DNA from: Sclerurus mexicanus
Taxonomy: Eukaryota; Chordata; Aves; Passeriformes; Furnariidae
NCBI GenBank assembly: GCA_013396755.1
Contig: VWZF01000306.1
Location: 268,635 to 332,634, forward strand
DNA: 64,000 nucleotides
Reading direction: 5' to 3'
A program made the position numbers and the translations under genes. The notes beneath the pieces are model-generated. The model was given only the letters and a program-made list of their open reading frames with translations, was not told the DNA's origin and ran no database searches. Below are positions 1-12,400 of this stretch, one piece after another (positions within the stretch are counted from its first letter, which is position 1; every line of letters starts with the position of its first letter).

Positions 1-336
1 GTTTGCCTCTAACCACAAAGTGTTTGTCTTTTTTTGGTTTTTTTTTTTAAATTTCTTAAGTTTATTATTCTATGTAATCTTGAATGATGGCCCTTTCAAG
101 TCGTTCACAGGAGCTGCACTAGGTTACCCACCAAGGGAGAAACTTCTCCAAACGTGGATTTCTAGGTTGGGAAGACCACGGGCTGAACCAAACCATCAGC
201 TCTGGCTGCACAGGGAGTCCCAGGCACTCGCAGCGAGGTAGAGGGAGGGTTGAAGTTCACAGTAGAAGCTGTGCATGGCTGGCACTGCCAAGTGTCCAAG
301 AGGTGTCTGGGCTGGAATCCATCCATCCCTCCATCC
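1..336 (-). other. ST14: ST14 3'UTR
   Basis: Noncoding stretch downstream of the ST14 stop, running to a candidate poly(A) signal near 61-66 and then T/A-rich sequence at the window edge. No other feature seen. Confidence 0.6.
61..66 (-). terminator. Candidate poly(A) signal of ST14
   Basis: AATAAA on the minus strand (tttatt on plus), about 270 nt after the ST14 stop. It is the only canonical signal seen downstream within the window. Confidence 0.55.
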
Positions 337-498
337 CTAGAGGCCTGTGTGCTGCTGGATCCAGTCTCGCAGGCTGGTGAGCCGGCTGTACACTCCAGGC
401 TTGTTCCTCTGGGCACAGCCATCGCCCCAGCTCACCACTCCGGCCAGGAACATCCGACTGCTGGGCTCCACGCTGACCAGGGGGCCTCCAGAGTCCCC
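337..498 (-). CDS. ST14: ST14 exon 19: catalytic serine and stop
   Basis: Begins GDSGGPL (Ser796), continues GVVSWGDGCAQRNKPGVYSR and ends WIQQHTGL then TAG at 339-337. The pocket glycines (216 and 226 in chymotrypsin numbering) are present. Confidence 0.97.
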   Translation of the reverse strand, partial: GDSGGPLVSVEPSSRMFLAGVVSWGDGCAQRNKPGVYSRLTSLRDWIQQHTGL

Positions 499-3400
499 CT
501 GCACACAAACACACAGCAGCGTGAGCATCAACTCCCCTGCGTGGTGCTCGTGCAAAGGGTTGGAGTCAAAACCGAGTGAAAAATAACCCAGCAAGAACTC
601 AAAACCGGTTCTAAGTCAGCGTGATTTCTTGGCTATTCCCTGAAACAAGTATATAAGTCTGGCAGGACAAAGAGATGTAAAATCAAGCAGCCTGCCTTGC
701 AAACTAACAGCAGCAAGAAGCTGGGGTGGGGTTGTATCTCCTACCTGAGCCTAAGTCCTGCAGTGTTTGAGACTCTTTAAAACTGACTCGTTCATTGACA
801 CAACCTGCTGCTGAAACCCTTTCCAATCCGGCCCTTGTCTGAATCCAGGAGGATTCACACAGATCTTTTGTAGCTTAATATAAGTGCCCCTGCCTAATAA
901 CCAGCAAAGAGCACCAAGCCCAGGTGCTGCCCTACCTGGCAGGCGTCCACACCCCCGGTGAGGATCCCCACACACATCATGCGTGGCGTCAGCTGGTCTG
1001 TCAGCAGCTGGTTACACACAGTCTGGTTGATGAGCCTGATCTCTGCCTTCTGCAGGATGGAGGCTCCAGTGCCTGCAAGGGTGAGTGAAAACACACGTTT
1101 TTGAAGCAGCTCCCACTCAAGAAACACAAAAATCATCGAATCACGGAGTGGTTTGGAAGGGATATTAAAGCTCATCCCATGGGCAGGGACATCTCCCACT
1201 AGCCCAGGTTGCTCCAAGCCCTATCCAACACTTCCAGGGGTGGGGCGGCCACAGTTTCTCTGGGAAAACTATACAAAAGACATCAAGATATGGGAAAACT
1301 ATACAGAAGACATCAAGACATGGGAAAACTACACAAAACACATCACCACCCCCCCAGATCCCCCCTCCAGCATTCACCTCCCTCCGCGGTCGCCCCCCAG
1401 CCAGTGACCCACAGGTCCTTGCCCACGGGGAAGTTGTGGGTGGCATCGGGCAGGCAGATGGGCTGCACCACGGCCGAGAAGGTGGCAGGGCTCTGCAGCT
1501 CCAGCACGGCGATGTCGTAGTCGTAGGTGTAGTCGTTGAACAAGGGGTGGGAGATGATGCGCTTGACCCTGCGGGTCTGCACGTTGGGGCCGCTGCGGTC
1601 ACCCTGGTCAGTCAGGCCCAGGTAGGCTGTCCACAGGCTGGGGTCTGAGTACCTGCCCGGGGCACAGGGCACGGGGTGAGGGTCTGTCCCACAGCCCACC
1701 ACCTCGGAGAGTTTCCCTGAGAACCAACTCTCAAAACCGGCGTTTTTGTCCTCCAACGCCTGAAGAGGGATGGCTCCAGCCGTGCCCTACCTGATGCCCT
1801 GCAGGGGCAGGAAGCAGTGGGCTGCCGACACCAGCCAGCTCTCGGAGATCAGCGAGGCCCCGCAGATGTGGCCCTGGCCCTTGACGTGCAGGCTGACCTG
1901 CCACGGCCACTCGCCCACGTCCGAGTTCTGCCCGCCAACGATGCGCGACTTGCGCACGTAGGAGCGGGTCCCGCAGTCTGGGGGAACAAGGACAGGGCTT
2001 GGTTACCCCTGTTCCCGTCACACACCCTCCCTGGAGATATCTGACAGCACAAGTGCCCCATTACCCATGGCAGGGAGTGCCGATGCTAAATTATCTGAAA
2101 TATTCCCTCCCTAAGTCTGTAAATACGCAGACAAACCCCTGCATTCTCCATGCCACATTGGAGCTCCCAAAGAACACATCCTGCTATTCCCAAGCCAAGC
2201 CACCACACACAAACCCCCAGGGGCTTCCCTAAGAGGGCCCTCCCTGTGTGCCCCCCTCGGCAGGGCACTCACTGCAGTTCTCCTCGTCGGAGTTGTCCTC
2301 GCAGTCCCGCTCGCCGTCGCACTCGGGGTTCTGTTTGCTGATGCAGCGCCCGCTGCGGCACTTGTACGTGTACTCCTTGCAGGGCACGGCCGTGGGACCC
2401 GCTGCAGGTGGCACAGGGACGGGGCTCAGCGCCGCCGCTGGCCACCCCGCACCACCCAGGTGCCCCGCACATCCTCCCCCATCACCTGTGCCACAGCTGC
2501 CCTCGTCGCTGCCATCCCCGCAGTCGTCCTTCCCGTCGCATTTCTGCTTGTTGGGGACACACTTCCCGTTGTCACACTTGAAGCTGTCGGCTGCACAGCC
2601 TGGGGACAGAGGGCAGGGCAGGGACGCTGCAAGCTCCAGCAGCCCGTGCCTGCAATCTCTTCTTCTCCAAACTTCGCGCCACCCCTCAGTTACCCAGCCC
2701 TTTCTTGCCCCAAAACCCACTTTTTCCACACCTCTGCTCATCCTTCTTTCCTCCAAGCTCCAGGAGGATGCACCAGTGAGCCCTTGCCATGCCCAGTGCC
2801 AGGCTGTTATTTTGGCTTTCTTGCCCACTCATTTCCAGCACAGCACTTGCCCCCAGCCCCTCACCCAGCCCCCAGGGAGTCACTCACTGCACTGCAGCTC
2901 GTCACTGTTGTCCCCACAGTCGTTCACGTTGTCACACACCCAGAACTTGGGCTTGCACCAGCCATTCTGGCACCTGAACTGCTGCTCCGTACAGGCTGGA
3001 AAAGGGCAGTGAGAATCCCAGAGTCATTAAGGCTGGAAAAGCCCTCCCAGCCCATCGAGTCCAACCTGTGACCCAGCCCAGAGCACTGAGGGCCACATCC
3101 AGTCATTCCTTGGGTGCCTCCAGGGATGGGGACTCCAAACCTCCCTGGGCAGCCCTTCCAATGCTGGAAATCAGGGGACAGACCTGCAAAGCCACCTGTG
3201 GAGTCACCAGCGACCCACCCACCACGGCAGCTCTCCCAGTGGGTGTGCAAACACTTGGGAACCCAGCAAAGAGCTCAGGACCAGGCACGTGGACATATAT
3301 ACATAGGTACATATACACGTGCCACACTCAGGCTACAGCACAGCATTTCCATCTTTCTGGAGAGCAAAACCACTTGGAGCTGTCCTGTCTCAGGCAGCAG

Positions 3401-6400
3401 AGGCTGAAGGTGACAACCCAGCAAAGCAACGAGCAGTGGGAAAGCACCTGAGAAACCCAGACCACCAGCCACTCCTCCTCAGGATGAGGGAACCAGATCC
3501 CAAAGCAGGGGATGCCCATCCTCTCTAAGGAACTCCAGACCCTGGACAGAATCATTCACTCCAGCACAGCTCTGCTAGTGAACAAGTTTTGCTCGTGGAT
3601 TAAGAAACAACTATACCATGTATCCCACAGGTTTTCCATATATGCTCTGCCTGGTTGGGTAACAAAAGGTGTCCCTTCACATCACCCAGCTCAGCCAAAC
3701 CCACAGCCGGGAGGATCACACAGAAAAACACATTCCCTGCTGGGAGGGACTGGAAAGGGACAGAGATGCCACTGGGAGAGGGCTGGACTAGCAGGACCCT
3801 ACAGTTCCTAGGCTGGGAAAGGATCCCACACGGAGCTCACTGCAGCCCTGAGCCACATCACCCACAACAAACACCCCCAGAAGAGCCACCCTGGGGCATC
3901 ACGACCCTTCCCGTGCCACGCCAAGGGGAAACCAAGGATGGACTTACTGCAGGACCTCTCATCGCTGCCATCCACGCAGTCCATCCACCCGTCACAGCGC
4001 ATGCTCCGGTCGATGCAGCGCCCCGTGTTGCAGGTGAACTTGCCAGGGCAGGCTGGGAAGGGGGAAAGGGATAAAAACCACACGTGAGCCCTCTGAGTGT
4101 CCCCTCTACGTCCCTTCCCCAAAGCACACAGCGCTCCCCGTGCCGGGACTCCGCAGGGAAACACGGGGGCTCGCGGGGATAAAAGACACGCTGCCATGCC
4201 CAGTCCTCAGGGAAGCTGTGGATCCCAGGGAAATCAGCTCCTGCCCAGCCCCGGGGTCCCCACTCACGGTCGCTGGAGTCGTAGGACAGGTACTCTGCGG
4301 AGAAGCCGGTGTCCGTGTAGGACTGGTCCGAGTGGAACCGCACCTGGATCCTGTTGGTGGTGCTGGCCACCACAAACTGGGGGCGCTCCCCGCAGTACCT
4401 GCAGAGAGAGCCCAAGGGGCACTGGAGTGCCGCAGCAAAGCTCCCTCCAGCCCTGCCCTTGCCCCTGAGATGCCCTCCCCACCCCAGAGCCGAGGGGGCA
4501 GCAGGGCAGGGAGCAGGTCCTGCTCAGCCTCGGGGTCCGAATTCTGCCGCGACTCATAGAAGGTTTGGGCAAACCCCAACTCATGACCTTAAGAACACCT
4601 GTGAACAAGCTGTCCCACAGCCCTGCCTGCCCAGGGATGTGTCTGCTCTCGGATATATTGGATTTGTGCAGGATCCCAGCCCTCCACGGGCGGGTGGCAT
4701 CACGAACAAGCAGCGCTGCGGGAACTCAGGGCTGACTTTGAAACCCTCCCTCCGAGGCAGGGTCAGCTCCTTCATCCAAAACACTGTGAAACAAGACTCA
4801 TCACGTCCCTGTGAGGTACCAAGTTGCCTGGGAAGTTATAGCAGGCTGTGGAACAGCACACAGCCAGCGCATCACAGAACACGAGAGAACTCCAAGCAAA
4901 CCCACCCCAGATGTTTCTGCCTTCCCTCACGAGTGCCGTGGCAGAATTTGGGGTGGGTTCAGCACACACCACACCCAGGGGCTCATCCCCTCTCACCGCA
5001 GGGCAGACCCTGCCTCGTGCCACCCCAAATTGCACCAGCACACTTCTTCCCACAGCGGGTCTGTGTTACCAAACAAAGCCCCCGGGTGGGCTCAGAGAGC
5101 AGCCAGCACCCACCTCGTGCTGTTGACCTGCACGTAGTCCTTGGGGCAGGAGCTGACAGGTGTCCCAGGCTCCAGCACGAAGAACATGTTGAAACGCACC
5201 TTCACGTTCTTTACGGAGGGCACCTGCAAGAAAAGGGGGCAGTGTGGGTGGGATGCTATTTCAGGAGCAAGGAAAAGGGGACGGGAGGAGGGTAGAGGAC
5301 AACTGACAATGGGAAGAAGGCAGTTTTCCTGCAGGAAAAGAAACGCCTTCACAGAAGTCGCTACGAGCCACCCCAGCCCCAGGACGTCTGATGGACCAGG
5401 CACACAGAGGGGGTGGCAGCCAGAGCTCTGGTCACCAGCGGTGACTGGCCTGCCCCAAAGCCCACACTCTCATGCCTTTTGTGTGAAGCTAGAGTGGTTT
5501 GGGGGGCTACATCAACGTGGGGGTCAGGCTCCAAAGCCCTCCCTCAGCCACACCAGGCTCAGAGCCCTCAGAGCTGCTGGGAGCATCCTTGGACTGTGCC
5601 CTGTCTGACCCAGGGACACTGGACAGCCTAATTAGGGCAGAGAGAGGGCCCATCTCACCTCGATGTTCCACACACAGTCCGTGTCTGGGGGGTAGTGTGC
5701 CGGGTAATAGGGGGTCGTGAAGGTCCCGCTCTCCCCCTTCAGGGTCCCACCACAGGCTGGAGACAAGCACAGGGTGAAAACAGGTCAGAGACTCAGACAT
5801 GTGGTTTTCCCAAGCCTCATCTGGCTGTCACCCGAGGCAAGGAGGGGAGGCAGAGGCAACAGGCACTCTCTGGAGAGACCAGCTCTGCTCCAAGGCTTGG
5901 GAGAACCCAGGAGATCAATTAGGTGCTTCCTGCATGCACCAGTCTGTATGTCTAATCCAACATAATTCTTATTTTGGCCTCCTCGGGGGACATCATTACA
6001 GCAGCCAAGAGCACCGTGGGCAAGGCCAAGATGTGACCTGTTTCCAGGTGCTCCAGCCCTGGAAACATCCCTGACAAAGCAACCACAGCCACAGGCACCT
6101 CCCTGCTCAGCTGCCCACGGTAGGGAGGGGTGGGGGAAAACAAGGGCTTTGCTCACCTTGCAGCTTGGGGAGCTGGAAGAACTCAGCCTTAAAGCCAGGG
6201 AATCGCCCCTCCTTGTTGGTAACCAACGTGACCAGCATGACGTTCTGGGAGGACAGGAAGGTCAGGTTGTAGGATGGGGCGTAATTCCCACAAAGCCTAG
6301 GAGGGAAAGGACAGGATCCATGAGGCAGAGCTGGACAGGGAGCCTGGAGCAGGGCCAGGAGCTCAGGACACCTCAGTGCTGCACAGGAACCTCCGGGGGA

Positions 6401-9400
6401 CACTGACCTGACCAAGGCGTGGGGCTCCACAGGGCTCAGGGAGTCGTAGACCTTGATGTAGTCACTGTCATCTCTGCAGGGCTCCAGCTCCAGGGTCTTG
6501 AAGGTGAGGCTGATTCTGGAGGTGGCATCTGCCCTCAGTGCCCAGTAGCAGAGGGCGTTGTTGGGGTAGGGGCTGTTGGGGAAGCCCGGCGTGGTGAAAC
6601 TGGTGACCTCCCCTTCCTTGGCGTGCAGGGAGAACATGCAGCTGTCTGCCCAGAGAGCAGGGAACAGTCAGCGAGGTGCCCTGGTGCCAGCCAGGCTGGA
6701 GTCCTTTCTTCTCAGCAGCTGCTGCACCGCTGTGCTTTGGGTTCCCAGTGGGAACGGTGGCTCCAGCCGGGCTGGAAACCAGGACACGAGCAGGTCCTGC
6801 CCTGCCTTTCCCGGGGACGTGGAGAGCAATTCCTCCTCTGCCCGCAGGCTGTCCCCGGGCAGATGCCTCTGGCAGGGGACACTCTTGCCGGATAATGGTT
6901 GTGCCACGGTCTGTCCGACCCCAACCCAGCTCCGAGGAGCACACCTTGCACGTAGAGCACCCCTCTCCAGACCCTTCCCCATCCTGCGAGGGAAATCACC
7001 ACCCCAAAGAGGCCCCCGAGGCTGAAGAACTCTACTTACTGTCCCGGGAGGAGTGAGCTATGCTGGGGTCCACAGCTGCAGGAGAAAACAGAGCTGGGGT
7101 CATCCTTTGGGCTATGGAAAATCCCTGGGCACAGAGCTGAGGTTATCCCTGGCACCTGCACCGGTCTGGCCTTGCTTGGGGGGGTCTCTCCACAAGCTGG
7201 CCAGGGGAGGCTGCTCCTGCCTGGGCTCTGGGGAGCTGAGGGACCAAGAGGGAGGATTCACCCCTGTCCCTTCCCCACTGGGCTCAGAGCAGAGCCCAGA
7301 GCGCTCGAGCGAAGGGGAGCGGGTCTGTGCAGCCCCCTCCAGTCTGTACATGCCACTGAGCCATGCCCTGAAAGGCAGGTCCTTCCCCCCAGCCTGAAGC
7401 CCCCCAGGGGACGGCTGTGACCAGCACCTTCCCCCCGCAGTGGCACAACCCCAAATCCCGGCAGGGACCCAGGGGTGGCAGAGCCGACACTCACGGAATG
7501 CGATGACCGACTCCACCTTCAGCAGGGGGTTCCGCAGGCGGGGGTTCCACCTCTGCACCAGGCTCTGCTTGTCAGCCATGGCCCCGTCCAGGCTCTGCTC
7601 CCGGTACTTGGGGACAAGGAATTCGGACCAGTAGTAGGCAATGACGCTGCCTTCGCTGTGGGGAGGGCACGGGGGGTGTGAGGGCAAGGACACACACGGC
7701 AGGGCTCAAGCACCACTAGGAGGGGGCCAGGCTACTTGATGAGACATTTTCGAAGCCACCCGTGGGGAAGGGAGAGTATCATGGGGCAGGGGACCAAACT
7801 GTGCCTGGGGAGCCCCTCTCAAAGCTGCCAGGCAGCGCCCGTGGCAGCTCACTGCACCACACCTGGATCTTCCCAGGGCATCTGGCAGAAAACAATCCAC
7901 ATTTTCAGGTCTCTCTTCACTGCCCACCCTTTCCCCTGTCACTCAGGGTGACTCCTGGGGTGCCTCCATCCCCGTCACCCTGGGAATGAGGGTAAATGGC
8001 TGTGTGACATCCCAGCACTGCCCTCCTTCCCCCTCAGCACCTGACACTCACCTGAAGGCAGTGATCACTGTCTCTCTGTGGTAAGGGCCAATATCTGGAT
8101 GATTCCTGTAGATCTCCTCCACCTGAAAGGGTTAAAGAGGTGGGCTGAGCACATCTAGAAGCGAGGAGGGAGGAGGAAAAGCTAAAGACAGACAGAGCTT
8201 CAAGCCCACCACGGAAAATCAGAGCACATACCCGGCACGCCTGGCTGCAGGAACCTGCAGAGCCAAAGAGAGCAAGGAGGAGAGCTGAGAGTCCCAGGAG
8301 AGCCCAGACCTGCCCAGCACAGCCTGCTCTGACCCAGCTTTTCCCAGGGGAAGCACAAATCCCCGAGTCTGAGGGGAGAGGCAAGAGCAGCCGCGGCTTC
8401 AGCAGGGAGGGCTGACACCCTCCCGCCTCAGTTCCCAGCCCCGACCCATCTACCAGCCCTGGGATGTGCCCCGTGGCACCAGGCTGGAGCTGGGATGCCA
8501 GTGCCCAGCTCCAGGGCAGCTCCCTGCTTCCAGCCAGTGTGTCAGGGAGAGCTGAGGGGAGCCGGCAAGCTCCGAGGAATCTCCCAGGAAACATCCCCGC
8601 GGGCACGGAGCAAGAGGAAGACGCCTGCCTGCGGGAGGAGGGATGCAAGAAGCCTCTTACCGTGCTCTTCACCTTCTGGGCCAACATGCTGAACTCCGGA
8701 GAGCTGGAGTTCTCGTAGGCGTCCAGGAATTCCCAGTTCAGGACCCGCAAGTGGCCATTGAAAACCTTCCGGACGGGAGCGTTCCTGTCTGGAAGGGAAG
8801 AGCTCAGGGTCAGGAAGGGCAGCGAGGGCTAACACTGCGGCACAGCAGGTGCCCAGGGACAAAAATTGAGGTGAGGGGGTGGAAAAGGTGTCCCCCCCAA
8901 CTTTCTGGAGCCTTTCCAGAGCTAGAAAGGGCACACGTGAGCAACATCAGGTAATAAAGCTTTTCCAGGGTTCCCAGGGTATCGCCCTCAATGCCACCAC
9001 CCCGCAGATGTCACACTCACATTTGAAGTGCCAGACCAGGAGGCCAGTGGTGAGGGACACGAGCAGGAACACCACGAGCAGCACGGCGACGACCACGCGC
9101 CGCTTGGGGCCACGCTTCTCCACCTTCCTGGAGTTCATGGCAGGGAGGAACTCCACCCCTTCGTCCAGGTGGTTCATGTCCTGGGAGAGCAGAAGGCAAG
9201 GCGGTGGGAAGGCTGCTCCCAAAGCCTGTTTTGGGGAGCTCCAGCAGCCCGGAGCGAGTTCGTGGGCGCGGGCAAAGCCCGGCGTCGCGGCTCCACGGCC
9301 ACCCGGAGGCTTCTCCCTGCTTTTCTGCGCACACCTAATTCCATCCTGGGGCCAACACAAGGTCACGAGCTCAGGTGAACTCAGGGGCGAGGCCACGCAC

Positions 9401-12400
9401 CCTCCCGTGACCGCGGCGGGTCCGAGATGTGCCTGGCAGCAGATGAAACTGCGGAGAAACATTCAGCCCCTCGCTGTGTGGCAGGTGTGTCACCGCAGCC
9501 CCCGGGGCACGGCACGCTATAAATAGCATTTCTCTAAAAGAAGAAACCGAGCCGCTTCCTCCCTTTACGTCTTCGCAGGGCTCGGTGACGTCTCCCGGGC
9601 CTGCCCGTGTTCCTGCCTGGGAGCTCCCACCCTGCAGAAACACCCATGAGAGGAAGCAAACCAAATAAAAAAAACCCACGCAGGACGGCCCCACGGCCCA
9701 GGAGCAGCCAGGCTTTTGGGGCAAGGCGTGGAAGAGGAGATCCCAAAGGAAGGGGGAATGTCACCGATGTCACACGGCTCTTGCTGCCGCCCACCCAGTG
9801 CTGGGCTGGGTGAGGAGGAGGAAGGTCTGTGTGGCATCAGCTGTGAAACCCTCAGTGCCCACGTCCTCTCACCTCTGGTTCCCTCCTTCCATCCCTGCTC
9901 GTGCACCTGCACCTGCAGCTGGGGGGGACTCAGGACAGCTGCAGAGCCAGATGTTTGCAGGGGATGCCACGCAGCATCCCTGGCACAGGCTGACATCAGG
10001 GGACTGGCTCCACACCCGCTCTGGCACCTCCTCTCCTCCCAGAGCTGGCAAACCCCCGTGGGCAGAGCTGGTCACATCTGCTTCCATTCCGGTAGGAAGG
10101 GCTCTGTGCCCGCTGCCAACACCCCAAGCCATGGGGATCCCTCACCCAACACTCACCACCCTCCCCTTCTCCCCTTGCCAGGCATCCAGCAGCTCCCTGG
10201 GCTCTGGTGGCAGCAGGGACACAGTGCCAACCCGCACTCACACACATCCCTGTGCCCTGGGAGAGGCAAAGTTGTCCCCAAAAACAACCCCCCTGGGTCA
10301 GACACCGCCCGTCCTCCCCCAGCCCAGCGCTGGCACAATCCTGCTCTAACAGCTTGGGTGGATTTGGTGCAAATCTCACAACCCCCTGGAAGTCAGGGGA
10401 AACAGGGACAAGGGGAATGGCTTCCCACTGCCGGAGGGCAGGGAGAGATGGGATATTGCGAAGAAAGTCTTCCCTGGGAGGGTGGGCAGGCCCTGGCACA
10501 GGGTGTCCAGAGAAGCTGTGGCTGCCCCATCCCTGGGAGTGTCCAAGGCCAGGTTGGACGGGGCTTGGAGCACCCTGGGCTGGTGGGAGGTGTCCCTGCC
10601 CATGGCAGGGGGGTGGCACAAGGTGAGTTTTAAGGTCCCTTCCAACCCAAACCAGCCTGTGGTTGTAGGAAAAACAGCCAGCGAAGGGGATCCTGTTGAC
10701 AAGGCAAACCCAAGCGAGCCCTCTGCAATTCCCCCAGGTGCTCCATCACCTTACCCTTCCCCAGCCTCAAAGCCCAGCTCCCGCTGGCACCATTCCCCAA
10801 CTCCTTCTGCCCTTCCCTTCACCCAGCCCTGTCCTCCTCTCCCACCCTCCACAGCCCCTCCCTGTGGGGTTGGCTCGGGGCCCTTCACAACAGAAAGGGA
10901 AGTTACAGGCAAGTTTTTGTCAAGGGCTGAAAGTTTAAACCTCTGCAAACACCAGAAGGGCACCACGACCAGAGCAACAAACCAGTCTTCACACCACCTG
11001 CTCTCATAATCCCCCGGGTTTATCATTTGGCAGCACAGGGAAGGAACCTTCATTCATTTGTGGGATTTACTGCCCAAGGGTGGGCAGAAAGGACTGTCTT
11101 CACCCCCAGCTTCCAGTTCCCACCAAGACAAACAGACCTAGCAGGGCCACAGAGGACAATCCCATTGGGAACGCTCTGAATCCTGTTTGGCCCCTGTGAT
11201 CATACAGGAAAAGCTTGAAAACATAACCCAAGGAAACTTTAAAACAGACAACACACTAAAACAAAGCTTAAATACGTAGAGACATCCTAAATCAAGAAAC
11301 TCTTCAGTCAAAGCCAAGACTACCTGGAGTTTGACACCCTGCCTTCCAAACAGCCACCCGGCTCCCACCAGTTTTCCAATCATGCAATAAAACCCCTCCC
11401 AACCAGGTAAAGAGAAGAAACTGGCCCCAAATCTTGCAGTCACCTCCCCTCTCCCACCATGGGGCTGCTGCCGGTGCCGAGCCTTCCCAGGACTTCCAAG
11501 ACAGAAAGGAAAGTATTTAATTCTCTATTAACATCTGCAAGAGCCCGTGGCAAGGAAAAAACCACCTGAGGGGCTCAAATGATGACAAGAGCAGCTTTCC
11601 CAGACTTCCTGGGCCCAATGAGGAAGAACCACAAAGAGAATCCTACTTTCCCACAGAAAACCCTTCGGCTGAGGGGACCCTCTGCAGAATTCCCAAAGGC
11701 GAGTTTCACCCAAGTGCCAGAAGGGCTCAGGAGCACAAGGCCAGGCTGCACAACACTGTGGCGGGTGCATTTTAACATCCTCTTCGAGCTAAGGTTGTGT
11801 CTCCGCAGGGAGAAAACTCTTCAAGGCAGAAACTCAACGGGGTGATTAAATGAGGGGGCAAAGAGAGCTTCCCTCTGCCTCCAGCACGAGCCAACACACA
11901 CACAACACAGGCACTGCTCCCGGGGCTGAGGCAGGACCAAGGAATCAGGCAGGAAAACTCACCATCTGGTCCTTCTTTAGACAATTCCTCGGCTTTTCTT
12001 GGGGGAAAGAAAAGGATGGCAGATGTTAAACCCGTGTGTTTACGGCACGCCTCTGTCAGTTCGCTCCTGCTGCCACAGCAGAAGAGAAAGGACAGAGCGT
12101 GGGACTCCTGGGGAGGTTATTTTTGTTTCTCCTCCTGACCAAGGTGCACTGACACTGTCACCTGCCAGAAATCACCCAGTGATTAGAGGCAGATAGGAGA
12201 CACGATCCAGAGAGGTTTCCCTCCCTCTCTGCCCTCTTTCCTACTCCAGCTCCCATCCCACACCTTATGGAGCTCATCATGTTCCCCAGCCAAGGCTGAC
12301 ACTCGTGTGAAGCTGCTCCCAGGAGCTCTCACCCAGAGCTGGGGCAGCAAGAGCCATTGCTGCACACTCTCTCCCCAGCACCCAGAGGATCTGAAGCATC

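Noticed and set aside
4354..5295. 313-codon plus-strand open frame antisense to ST14 CUB2
   Set aside because: Shadow of conserved minus-strand exons and high GC. The minus-strand reading is clearly the protein.
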